From assembly GCA_900312665.1 (NCBI GenBank), contig ONZQ02000003.1:826648-890647 (forward strand): DNA of 64,000 nt, written 5' to 3'. The notes below the pieces were generated by a model, which did not search any database, had not been told where the DNA came from, and worked only from the letters and a program-made list of their open reading frames with translations. Of the stretch, positions 45,049 through 57,065 are shown piece by piece. The stretch comes from Cephalotrichum gorgonifer. Taxonomy: Eukaryota > Ascomycota > Sordariomycetes > Microascales > Microascaceae. Position numbers and translations under genes: made by a program. The first letter of the stretch is position 1, and the number at the start of each line of letters is the position of its first letter.

Positions 45049-48000
45049 ATCGTTGACTTCCACAATAGAGGTGGAACACAGCCCCAAGGTACAGAGAAGT
45101 CCAGAATAGGCAAGCTCTGTCTTAGGGAGACAGGTAAAGTGAAGGTCGTTTGACCTCAAGATCGGGTTAAAGAAACGTATGGTTAAACCGTCTGTGATGG
45201 ATCCGAAATGGCCCGCCGGGAAAGGTATAGGACGTATGGGTAAGGTGGTGAGGAGCAGAGCTATGAAGGAGGCTATTGTATATATAGGCATGGTTTGGAT
45301 GTGGGCTTTGATACCTTTTTGAAGCATTAAATTCTTTCCACTTACACTAGGTAGGGAGTACACAAAATGGACGCACTAACGGATATAATTTTGCGATTTG
45401 GGTGATAAAGTCCAACTCCAAAGGGTCTTGAGTTTGGCATTTTGTCATTACAAACTTCGATACCAGGCCGGAGAACATACCTCGGGTTCAGGCAGTACCA
45501 CCCGGACCACCGTTAGTGCCAATCTTGTACGCCCGTAAAAATAATACATGGCCTAAATAAATCCGGCCTCTCGCCGGATGAAGCTTCGTGGTCAATACTA
45601 GCGAATTACTGGCGCTTGGCCCTGCATGATCCAGAAGTTCAGAGGCCAGGGGTTGCATGTAGAACATTGCGATGTTGTCTATGATGGGATTATGGCCTTG
45701 CCAAAGTGGATCAATAAATGATATTGCAGCATTAAGAGACTTGACTCACATTCGGAGAAGTTTAGGTGAACGTCTAAAAACAGGTTATATCGTGGGCTGG
45801 AGTGAAGCGTTCGTGTTCAACTTTACGCTGTAGCAAGCACCTTCGTTCTCGGTTAACCCGGACCTAGAGATGCCTGACCCGAATTCCGTCCCGAGTTGGA
45901 ACGTCACAGTTGACAAGGTACGAAGTGGGTGGCACCTGCTACGCAGGAGTAGAGGGCACGTTCTTTGTCACGGTGCCCCATCCCATCCTCCTGCTAGGTA
46001 TCTTCGTCCCGAGGCAGCAACACCTGGACTTTGTCTGCAGCCCGGTGTGAGTTATCAGAGCAGGCGATGGACAGGTTTCGTACGTCGAGTGAGGATGTGC
46101 CCCGGCTAGTGTGACCCCCAATTCAAGCTGAGCCTGTCTACGTACTTCCCTATCGGGCTGAGTCCGTTTACAGGGACTACAGGAGCGAATTTTCCGTAGC
46201 AGGGCATATGCAAGAGAAACAATAGGACGTGTACAAGTACGATACGAGGAGCAGCAGATGACGCTCGCTAGTGCAGGAACAGAACAGGCAGGACTCTCGG
46301 GGCGGGGGGAGGGTTGAATGCCGTTACCTTACTCCTGCCGTCTCACATGGACTGTTGGGAAAGTGGCACTCAGGCCGTACCAAAACACGTATGTTCGAGA
46401 AACTGTTGGAGCTAAGGTGTCTTCGGGAGGCAGGAACGATCGTAGTATTTCCTAGCATCAAAGGACATCGAGAGCCGAGTCCCACTGACAATTCACCTCT
46501 CCCCTGTCACATAGGTGCAGCCTTCTTTTCCGATCCAGACCTCATGGACCCTCCCGGCCGCAACTTCTATCCTATCACCAGCTCTGTATGTTTTCTTCTC
46601 GGAACACATGTCCTCCAGGAACGTGACGGTCATCTCCCCGTCGATTATTAAATGGGTCGTAAGGCCATCGTGCTTATGGGGATTGTAATGTGCGCCCCTA
46701 CAAGGATGTTACTTATCAGCTTACGATTGTAAATCCCCAGATGCGGAATGCGCGGCTTCGACCTGGCCCGTCACCCGTCTCACAGAACTGTGGAATGCGG
46801 TCCAAGTGTGGTGACAGCGAGGGGTAACAACCCCTGATGGGTCAAGCATGAATGGATGGGAGGGAGAAGGCGCGGGGCAGGATGCGATGACGTGTGAAAG
46901 TGGGGTTTGGTAGTTTGGTACGGGCAGAAGGCGCAGGGAGCATGCAGAGGAAAGAACGACTCACGGCGGGTCTGTCCAAGAAAAGGCATCGGGAAATCCC
47001 CATGAGCGGACTTCGGCTACCTGACTTGATAATTTGGTCATTCGGTCGGCAATATCGTAGTTGTTTACGAAGTGTACGGAACCAAGAATTCCTCAGACCA
47101 GAATTCGTTCAGATGCTCGTTCGTCATCAAGCAGCAGGGAGGAGCGACCAAGACAAGGCATGGCAGGGAGTGGGGAAGTGGACCATGCTAGCAGGGCCAA
47201 ACCTGGACTGGGTTTTCGCCAAGTTCAACTCATCATCGACTTAAGCTTCGTGTTAGTGCTTTGAAAACAGCACCTTCATTGGCTGCCATAATCAAGCCAC
47301 CGCCGAACTATTCAATGTGGTGTATCAACAGAAACAATCACATGCTCTCGCGAGTCCCTGCTTCGCCGGTGGTACAGAACTTTCTACTAGGGTATGACGA
47401 GGCATGGGTGGTAGGCGGTGGAGGTTCGATGATTGATCACTTTCACCTACGGGATGACTTGTGCAAGTGCAAAGATGGGGGCGGGATGGCAGGTTTGCTT
47501 GTATTAATATATTATTGCATTGCCGCTACCGTGAGACTTGCCTTATGCGTCAAGGCAGGCACCCACAGGAGCTTGACGGCACGTCGTGCGACGCATCTTG
47601 GATGTGGGGGCCCTTTGGCGTGGTGGTATGGTACGGGTGATGGATGCATTACCGGTGACGGCCTATTATTATTCTCTAGAACAGAAGAGATGGACACAAA
47701 ATATGCCTAGATAGACAGAAAGAGGTAAAAATTCCGAAGCGTATCTGGTGGAGGAGGGGGCAGTCTGCATAGGCCCCTAAATGGAGGACATGCGATTTCA
47801 ATGCTAAGGTGCATTTGTTTTTTCTTGGACCACCCTTCACTGCTGATGTAGGTACATAGGATCCGGCCATCAATGATATTCATTCCAGGCTCGAAGGGAT
47901 TATCTTTTAATACTGGCTAAGAAGGAACCCATCTCGGCCGAACCGCATCTGACTGGGACCGTATCAGAGATATGTAGGCACGGGAACACGCCCCTTCCTT

Positions 48001-51000
48001 TCTTGGAGGGAAGCACGTCACATCATGAGGTGACGAGAACCATGGGCGGAACTCGGAGCACCACGAAAAAAATATTGCCGATCAACGACTCGTTCTGGAG
48101 ATCTAGACGTCGCCCATTATCGTCCGAAGTTTCACTTCGGCCACGAGAAGCGCTGGAGAACTCCGTACCTATTTGACCCAGCCACGGAGAGAGGCTACCC
48201 CGAAGGCTCTTGTGAACAGGCCCGGTTGCCGAACGCGTCTCCTGGTTTCGAGGAATATAGCGAATGGCCAGTAGCGAGGGATGGTCTAACCAAGACTGCA
48301 CCCGAAGCTAGGTTTCCGTTACTCGTTCACAACATCCCCGCACACAGACTCACGCCAGGGACTTGCGCCAGGGAGGGCGGTCTAATAGAACGAACGAGGC
48401 AACGCCCATCAGACAGGGGACGGAGGACTTTTTTTTCTTTCACGCTCTGTTGTGTCCAGGAAACCGTACACCTCGAGAGCTTGGGACACGGGAGGGACGG
48501 TGATGTTTCTGCGCAGCACGGAGAATCAACTCCCAACTCCGTAAGGGGGGTTTTGTTTCCACGTGGGACGGTAGCCTGGGCGTGGCCAGACCCGAGGGGT
48601 CAACATCGCGTGGTGACCAGCGCGGGATCCTCGCCTTGGCACGTATAGCCCACGGCCACGCCGCCGCATAGTGTCTCAATTTATTTTTGCCGGCGGGTTA
48701 GCGACGGTGGTCTGCGACACTTCATGCATCCGAGCCGCCAAGAGTGCCGGGCTAAATAGAGTGTGTGCTTGTGCTACGGGGCTGTGGGAAGCGGTTGAAT
48801 CGAATACGTTGGATTTTTCTTTCAGTTTCTTCCCGATGGCGGCTCCCAAAACCACGTCGACTATTATATCGTGTCTTGCGTGAACAGAGAGTACATAAAC
48901 GGGGAAGTGGGTGGCACTCGGGGATTTTGGGGCTGGGCGCAGCGCTGAGCGGGTGGTTAGCATGTGTCTGGTCCAACGAGAAAGCGGGGGGGGGGCTGGA
49001 ACCGTAAGGTGATTTCAACTTTCGGCTCCGCCGCGCGGCGGTGAGGTATGATCGTCCCAGGCATCGAGAGCTTATTCCGATGGTGAGACCTGAGGGGGGA
49101 TCCTTTCGATTTGGACCCATTTCTAATCCCGTGGGAGCAAGTGTCCTCGAATCAAGGTTTGTTGGCTGCTGGGATGTCTGTCCATCATGGGGAGGTAAAA
49201 AGGTTCTCGATCACTTGGCCACTCAGGTAAATAGTTGTATAATATTACCTATGCCTATTAATCTAACATGTTCGAGGTATACTCTGTCCAGCCGCTATTC
49301 GTTGCAAAATCCCCGGAAATCGAACCTCGCCCCGCCCCCCCCCCCGGCCTCCCAACCTCCCATGCCCACCCTCACAGCTCACAGGGTCTCCATAATATTA
49401 AATGATCAATGGGAGACGGCAAGGGTTAATATCCAGCCCGTCTTCCCGCCAGAAGCCGACATATCTGGGGAAAGGTCTGTGACGGGTGGTAACCTCCCAG
49501 CGCACCCTCCACCCTCCACCTTCCCCCCGCTCAGCTGTGCCAGGGCAGGATGGGGGAACGATGGGCATGTGTGCTATGCTCACGACCACGGCTTTGCTGT
49601 TAGCCACAAGGGGTAATATAATCCAATCTCGGTGTTGGTGCCCGGAGATGCCCTGGTTTCTCCGTGGGAGCTCTTGGGCGAGCATTGATGGATTGATTGT
49701 GGCATTATGGGAAGTCCACGGAGTAATATCACGAAACTGGCGGCCACAGCCATCGGCGGCCATCATTGATGAAGGGCAGTGTAAAGTGCTGGCCGGCTTG
49801 GCCCTTATGGACGAGCACAGCTTGGTGGTCCTTCTAGAAATGTGAGCGATCATATCACGGCTACATGCTGCGAGAGGAGTAGGAGCGTCGCATGCGGCGC
49901 ATCAGGGAGGTAAACGTCGATGAGGGTCTGGAAGTGCTTTGAAACGTGTCTGTGTGTGGTGGAGGTCCGAAATGGGAGGTACCTGCAACTCCGGTACTGG
50001 TAGGGGCTATAGCCCCGGTAAACGTATTCGATACCTCTAAGTCGTCGCAGTGACGCTGTGTGAGAGCTGCACGATAGAATCTCGATTGCTCTAATTGTTT
50101 CGACTCTATTTCTTACAACCCTTGCCGGCGCCCACTTGGAGTGGATGAACAATGCGACATGATAATTCGGGGAGAGACCGTGCTCCATCCGTCGAGGCCA
50201 TCCATGTTGATGCTTATGAGTGTTGCACACTGATGCCATCTCCACTCCGAGCTTTAACCACTACCAACCTGTAAATCCCTTACTATGTAGTAATCAGTGG
50301 TGAACTAACTGGTCGGAACGGTTTAAGATGGCCATTCTGAGACACTGGGCTAGATCGTCCGAAGCCACAGGACCATGGTACTTCAATCCGGCGCCATCAT
50401 CCACCTGTTTTTAGGTATTAGTACACCGTGCCAATTTTCCAGTATCACATTTCAATCCCCCAACCCCCCCTGCGCACCAGCGGCTGTCAGAGAACCTACC
50501 TCCGTGGTTGACAGACCCGTCCAGGGTTAACATTATGGCGTATTATCCTGCATTTTCTCCAATATACCCCACGATGTACCCCGTTACATAATTTCCACTT
50601 GCCCATCCTCGCCTTCCTCCTCTCTCGGATGTCAATCTCCGTTAACTCACGCCGTGGTCATCTTCGTGGCACATGCTTCCAAGGCGCGATGAAGGCTGCA
50701 AGAGAAGTAAAGTAGAACATGGAGCTAGAAACCACTTGTTATATTAAGCGCTAGATTAATCTCCGATCCCTGCTCCTTCTCCCTGCGGGGGACTTTGCGG
50801 CCTGCAGCCGCTCCGACGCCCCCTCCATTATCGGGGTGCTTGCTCCGAGCTCACCGGCAGGTATCGGCAAGCCATCAACCCGCTCGTACAGGTATCAATT
50901 CCTAGCAATACGGTATTAGGAGGTACCTGGATGGGCGTTTCTGCGGCGCCCGGCCCAATCGGCCTCATCTGTGACTCGTCGCCCCTGCCACCCAAGTCCG

Positions 51001-51745
51001 AGGCACAGCAAAAGCCAAGTTTGGGGAGAGGGGAACGAGGGGAAGTGGCGGTCTCAATTAATACCTACGAGTACATACATCGGAGCCACCGCGCTCGCTA
51101 TCTACGCCGCCTCCTGGCCGAAACGTTGAGAGCTGTACGGAGTAGCTCTTGGTAAATACAAGTTCTCCTCGACCTCTCCTTCCTCAATTCCCGTGTACTC
51201 CGTACCTCGTTCTTAGTCGGATCCGTACCATGATCTGCGTCTGCCGCGAACCTCAGCTGCTCCTTCCTCAAACTCCCCTACTTATCCCTCACACACCCCG
51301 TCCTCCCTTCTTCCTTCACCCACCTCCCCCGTACCCCCCCCCCCCCCTACCTTTCCTCCATATACTTGACGCCGCGCCGCCATTCGCTTCGGATCGTAAA
51401 CAGGGCAAATAAGGGTGGATTTGCGGCATGGAAGTTTCAATATCCGCTTAGCTCTTGCACGGCCGGCTAAGTTATCGTACGGCCAACTTTTGGCGGGTGC
51501 TTCCCACTCCCATTGACGTTCCTCGTCTTTACCCTGAACATTACAGGACCAGTCTCGGCCATCTCGAGCCCCATTTGGTACCTCCGTGTCCCATCGCCTC
51601 ACTCCACACTCTAGATCCCGTTCCCGGAAGCAAGTTCATCAGAGACAAGGAAGTGGGGCCGGGGGCGTGCGGGATAGAGAGCCGGCTGACGCATCGAGGG
51701 CGGGTGAACGTACAAAGCCCAGGTACAGCCCTCTTCCGGATCGCA
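45049..51745. other. 6.7-kb gene-free region
   Basis: The largest spacer, between two divergent genes (SLC6-type transporter and the myristoylated protein), so it contains both promoters. C runs at 49335-49345 (C11) and 51334-51347 (C14) and TACGAGTA at 51066-51073. Open frames up to ~190 codons (for example 49041-49616 +, 46271-46651 +, 48226-48648 +) show no family motif or splice partners. I see no tRNA, transposon or tandem array. Confidence 0.5.
51334..51347. repeat. C14 homopolymer
   Basis: Run of 14 C about 400 nt upstream of the ATG at 51746, inside a pyrimidine-rich stretch. Confidence 0.9.
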
Positions 51746-54700
51746 ATGGGCAATGCTATTTCTTCCATTGAGGCGAATCAGCCGCCGAGAAAGACCTCTC
51801 ATAAGCTGTCCAAACCTCGAGTCGGTCGTCATGCCTCTAGTTCAGCTGGCCTGTTAAGCTCCAACGGCTTGGCTCCTAGCACTGCCTGGCGGTCCAACTC
51901 CCACGACACCGGTGGACTACCTTCTCGTCCCTCGCCCCCATCCATACCTTTATCACCGCCCGCTTCGCCTCCGCCTCCGCCTAGTGATCTCGCCTCCGTC
52001 GACCTCGCGGTAGGCTCCTTAGGTCAACGTTCTCGTCGCCGCCCCTACTCTACTCTCGGGTATAAGTCCAAGAGGAGTAGCATCATTCCGCCGTCCGAAT
52101 CTCCTAAAGAGCGGCCGCGGCGAGCCAGCATCAGCCTCGCCTCAACTCAGGAATACGCCCCTCTTCGAAGGGTTAATTCAACGGCCGATGGTTTCACGGG
52201 CCATCCTCTCCACAGCAACTACATGACTGAAAGGTTCGCATATCTAGTCCATCTTCGGTCCCCAGAGGCTCTCCCTAAAGATCAAGACTAACATGGTGGT
52301 ATGACCAACCAGCTGGCGTGCGTCATATAACGGTCCCTACGCAGTTGACGTTCACTCAGAATACCACCAGTCCGCACATTCACCGTACCTTCGGGAATCT
52401 GCGAACATGCATCACCACGAACCCGTTGTTTCCGAGCACAAGCATTCCATATTGGAGAACACTTGGAAAAACTCCCATCCCACTCCCAAACCCACGAGCC
52501 CGCGGCTGTCGCGGACCAACTCCGACATTTCCATCTACGCCCCGGTCCGTCGTCGGTCATTAATACGTACACCTGGCATCGCTACCCGATCACCGTCCAC
52601 CTCTGACTTAGCAAGACGTTCAACCACGAAACCAAACCCCGCGACCCGGCATTCTAGAAAGACCTCAATAGATCCCGGCCCTGAGCTCATCTCAGTCTCC
52701 ACCAAAGGATTAGGCTCGGGAGAAGAGAGGGCAGTGACACCGAGCGATATTGACTACAGGCAATTGGGCGCCATGCAATTCGGCTCTTTGAGAATAACGA
52801 ATAGGACTCCGAGTCCAAGTAGTGGGCCGAAACGGGGGAAGGACGGGCCAGTACTGGGCAGGTCTGACGTGAAGAAAGAGAGGGTCTCGGGCCTGGACGC
52901 TGGCCCGAAGATGGAGACGGCAGCAGGGCCGAAGATTGCTGATCCGAGGCCAACATCGACCACTCTTAGACACATCGAAGCCACCTTCCTCAAACTGGAG
53001 TCTAGTGATAGCGGCCATCCAAGCATGACTTCCCAAGACGAGGAAGATCGGCTTGCCGCATTTCTCCCTGGGCTCAATTTTGGATCTTTCTCACTCTTGA
53101 CATCCAAACCGGATCCTTCGGACCTTCAAACGACCTCCAAACATACTGCCGTCGAAGACCATTTATTCGAAGAAGATACAAATTCGACTTCTCTACAAGA
53201 CGATGGGGTTGACACCCAGAATGCGGACAATAACCAACACCGATTGAACCGTGGGAGGAGCGGCCTAAACACCAAAGCCAGTCAATCCGCCACCAGGCCA
53301 GACAGTGGACTTGTGTCGAGCCCTGTCTCGGAGACCTCTCACAAGCCATTTTCAAAGACCGACTCAGGATACAGCTCCAATGTCTCCTTGCGGTCCCTGC
53401 GCAACTCGAAAGGGTCCGCGGTGGACAAAGAGCTTCCTCCTTGTCCAGGTGAATCCACAAAACACACAGAGGTAGACAGGACGATCTCAGCTACCTCATT
53501 CCTCGACGAGGTCCGTCTTCCTTCCCCGCGCTTGATTTCTCTAGAAGGTGGGCCGATACCGGCTCCGCCCAACCGGGAGGCCCCTCCACCACCTCCACCG
53601 CCGAAGGATATTCATCGAGCGTCACGAGCCATTTCATCCACTGCGGTGGATCCCGCCACGGCGATATTGCTAGACACTCCGGTGTCTAGGACTAAGACCA
53701 AGGCTAAAAGGAAGCCCACGCCTCGACCTAGCTTCCTGTTGACGAGCAGAAACAGGGCGCCCGGGCCCGGCTCCCCAAATTCTATTCAACTTAGCCCTGC
53801 CTTTTCTAACGTGTCAAGCTCTGGTTCAATCCATCGAGCCGCCGTGCAGAAACCGGGTGCTTTAAAGAGACTCCTCAGTGTGGCTTCTAGAAAGGGGTCC
53901 CGCAGCAGCCTTGTTAGTCGCTCATTCCGAAACTCAGGTTCAACTTCAACTTCACGAGAATCAACTGGCACTCCAATCCCTTTTTTCACGAAGTCGACCA
54001 GAGATACCCGCCATGGAGCCGGGTCCGGCCTGTCGGCTATGGAGTCTGCGGACACCGTGGAGCCATCCCAGGAAGAAGGTTCGCATCATGAGTCGTCTGA
54101 GGAGGCGATGGTTCGCCGGCGCCGCTCCTTCCAATCGATTCCCGCCACCATCATCAATGCAGCAGCGTCTATTCTTCCGTCCCGCGGGTCTCTTCGGAGG
54201 CCAGAATCCTGGCGTGCCGAGGAAACAACCAGCACCGAGCAGCCGGATGAGGAGACGACTGAGGAGAACGAGGGGTGGAACAGGATTAGCTCCTCGGAGA
54301 GTGACGTGGCTTCAACAGAAGATTACACTCGCGACAGTTTGATGAGAAATGGATACGACCCATCTTTCATGGCAATGACGAGTGCTAGAGATGCTTATTT
54401 TTCCGAGACTCCATCAAGAGCGCCCTCGAGGGCTGGGTCCGTGGCTTCTAGGGCTCCATCCGTAGCATCCAGGGCTGGCTCCGTGGCTTCGAGGTCCGAC
54501 GACATTCGCCTGGCAGCGATCAGGGCAAGATCCAATGCAGGGAGCCCGGCATCGTTCAACACCAGTACAACCTCCCAAAGTACAGGCTTGTTCGACCAAC
54601 CGTACATGTCAGCATCTCACCCCTTGATGCGAACCCGAAGTGTGGTCCAACTCCGCGTTCCGGCTCCCCTGCGACCCCACTCAACTCCGTCTCGGCTTCA

Positions 54701-55376
54701 TAGGTCCCAAAGTCAGACCCTCGCTCGACAATCAAGCCGCGAATACATATTCAGTTATCCACCCTCCATGGCCTCGGGCCGGTCGAGTATCGACAACACC
54801 GGGTCGCCGCCGGAGATGCAGCATCCACCCCAGCCGCCGCCCATGGCTCCTCCAGGAAAGGAGGATTTAGCTTCCTTGGATGAGTTGGAACAACACCAGT
54901 GGCCACCAAGAGGAACAAGTTCTCACAGCCGGACGGATTCCGCATCATCGAGCCAAGCGAGTAGCTATGGACTATACGTGAGGTCGGTGAGCGCCAACCC
55001 ATACTCGGAGCAGCAGAGACACGTACCCCGACGGCCGTCGACAGCCAACCCCTACCCTGATATGCCCGGACAGGGCCCCAAGCTCAAACATCGCGCGAGT
55101 TATGAGGCCCAAGGCTCCTCCAAGTCTCGAGGTGGCCAGGGGTACAGGCGGCAGAGCCCCAATTTGTGGACATCCACGCACTATGAGCAGTTGCAGATGC
55201 AGTATGGGGGTACGCCCTTTGGTCCCCAGGTGGGGGGGTGGAATCCACCCTACGTCCCACGGTCGGGACACTATCGGAACCGGAGTGTGGCATCTCAGTC
55301 CAAATCGAACGCGCCATACCGAGTTCTCCACAGCTATTACTCGCCAGCTTACCGGCATGCGCCCATCTGGGGCTGA
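51746..55376 (+). CDS. Large Ser/Pro-rich protein with N-myristoylation signal
   Basis: Exons 51746-52233 and 52313-55376; 1183 residues. The intron 52234-52312 starts with a non-optimal GTTCGC but has a perfect GACTAAC branch and CCAG end, and is the join that keeps frame (in-frame stop codons lie just before the acceptor). The start was chosen because MGNAISSIEANQ is a strong N-myristoylation signal (Gly2, Ser6/Ser7), although the frame is open further upstream. The rest is mostly disordered: a basic KLSKPRVGRH patch, many RxxS-type sites, PLSPPASPPPPPSD, YAPVRRRSLIRTPGIATRS (a conserved-looking block near residue 220), SIHRAAVQKPGALKRLLSVAS, and three RA[GP]SVAS repeats (54429-54491). Probably a membrane-tethered scaffold or signalling protein regulated by phosphorylation. 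No enzyme domain seen. Confidence 0.82.
54429..54491 (+). repeat. Three 21-nt coding repeats (RA[GP]SVAS)
   Basis: Three successive 21-nt units encoding RAGSVAS, RAPSVAS, RAGSVAS inside the Ser-rich protein; a partial RAPSRAGS precedes them. Confidence 0.85.
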
Positions 55377-57065
55377 TGCATGAGCAGGTGGACTTCCAAA
55401 ATTACTCAATGCGGGAAAAAAAAAAAGGAATCCCCTACCGACTTCGTCCGTCAGTTTCTTTTGTTAGGGGATCAGTTTCATTATACCAACCAAGATCGAC
55501 GTCGAACGGTTTAGACCATTGCATGAGTGGTGTTGTTTCTTCTTCGTCCGGCTCCTGCCTGACCTGAGCGATATACTCCGATAATATAACACAGCAGCTT
55601 GAGCCCATCCTTCACTCTTTCTCCACTCGGCAGCTGAGGTGGTGCAGCCTGTCGCAAGAGGTGAGGACTCTTACATCCCAATCCTAACTTCACGTTCGCT
55701 ACTTCGCTATCCATGGATAGCATCTCGAGTCCACGGACATTACACATATTCTTCCTTTTGTTAAATTGGGCATGGTCGGCTATATGGGTCTGTTTTCTAC
55801 TTGAGTATGTAGATACACAGCAGACAGGTGATAATTCAGAAGGTTTTGAACAACTTCATCTACTGCTAATTATATCGTTGTTTCATTGGAGAGTCGGGGT
55901 CCGCCAGCTCCCCCGTCCAGTGCCTGTCAGGTACGGTCCGCCTCTCAGCCCTGTATGTCGGCTACTCACCGTCGTGTTGGTAAACGTCAAGGGGCAAAGG
56001 TGGACGCGTTGGGTTGGTTGGCTGGGCGTGGGGGATGAAGGTCATCTGTGACGCAAGGGGTGTTAGGAGGTATGGAAACGGGGGTCGGTGTAAGATATTA
56101 AGGATTGAATTAAATAAGAGGGGATTCTAGCTTCCTTGAGTGTTGTTCGTGTTTGGCCCCTACCCTACTCTGCGCCACGAGTGAATACGCTTTCCTCATG
56201 ATGGGCGGGATCGAGGGTTTTGTACGAGTAATTGGCGGAAAATCGAGACTACATGTAAGTCTTTAATCTTCAAATTCTCTAGGTAGCTCTGACTTGGTGG
56301 ACATTTCCCTGCTGCGTTGTAGTAGAAGTTTGGCAACGATATTCTACACTGACGGTTAGGGGGTATTATTCGACGGCAACAGGTCCCTGGGCTGGGTGGC
56401 TATTACTACGGATTTCTCAGAACATTCAACTCCCGGTTCAATCACGGCGGTATTCTAGATCAGGCTATTCCGGGGACGAGACGCTGGGTGTCTGACCTTC
56501 TCCTTTTGGATATGGGTCTCGTGGTGCACCTGATGGTCTGGAACGAAGATGGATTCTATTGTTCGATGCCGGTATCAGTCTCCACGACGGAGCTCGTTTG
56601 GCTAGATATCTGATATTATGGCTAGGACACGGAAGTGCTTTATGGGCTACAAGTGGTGGGTACTGCCAGTCAGGTGCTGGGTGAGACAGAGAGTTGTTCA
56701 GAAATAAACGAGGGTTAAATCGCGGAAGCTGGACAGTGTGCCTACTGACAAATAGCCCGCTTGCCGGCAGTAATGATTAGGTTGAGCAGCTCATCTTGTC
56801 ATTGCTTCTCTTACCCAAATCGCAATATCGATGTAAATCAGGAGCAAGTCGTGGCTGCACCTCTCTCTACAGCTGTTAACAGTTGCCAAGTGGCTGGAAT
56901 CTCTAGGGACACCACACCCACTGTGGCTGCCATCAAGGTTGGTGGTTCCCCACCCCGAAAGCCAACAATGATTATTATCGGCTCGACAACTACCATCGAG
57001 TCCCTATCGGCCGCAACGGATGCGCCACACATCCCGACACCGTCACTCTTTATAGGCCATCGGAA
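55377..57065. other. 1.7-kb promoter region of the NPP gene
   Basis: 3' flank of the myristoylated-protein gene and promoter of the phosphodiesterase. Contains TACGAGTA at 56223-56230. The frame 56761-57225 overlaps the start of the next gene in another frame and is not supported as a gene. Confidence 0.5.

Noticed and set aside
51455..51745. N-terminal extension of the myristoylated protein
   Set aside because: The frame is open upstream, but the MGNAISS start is a far better fit and the extension has no conserved character.
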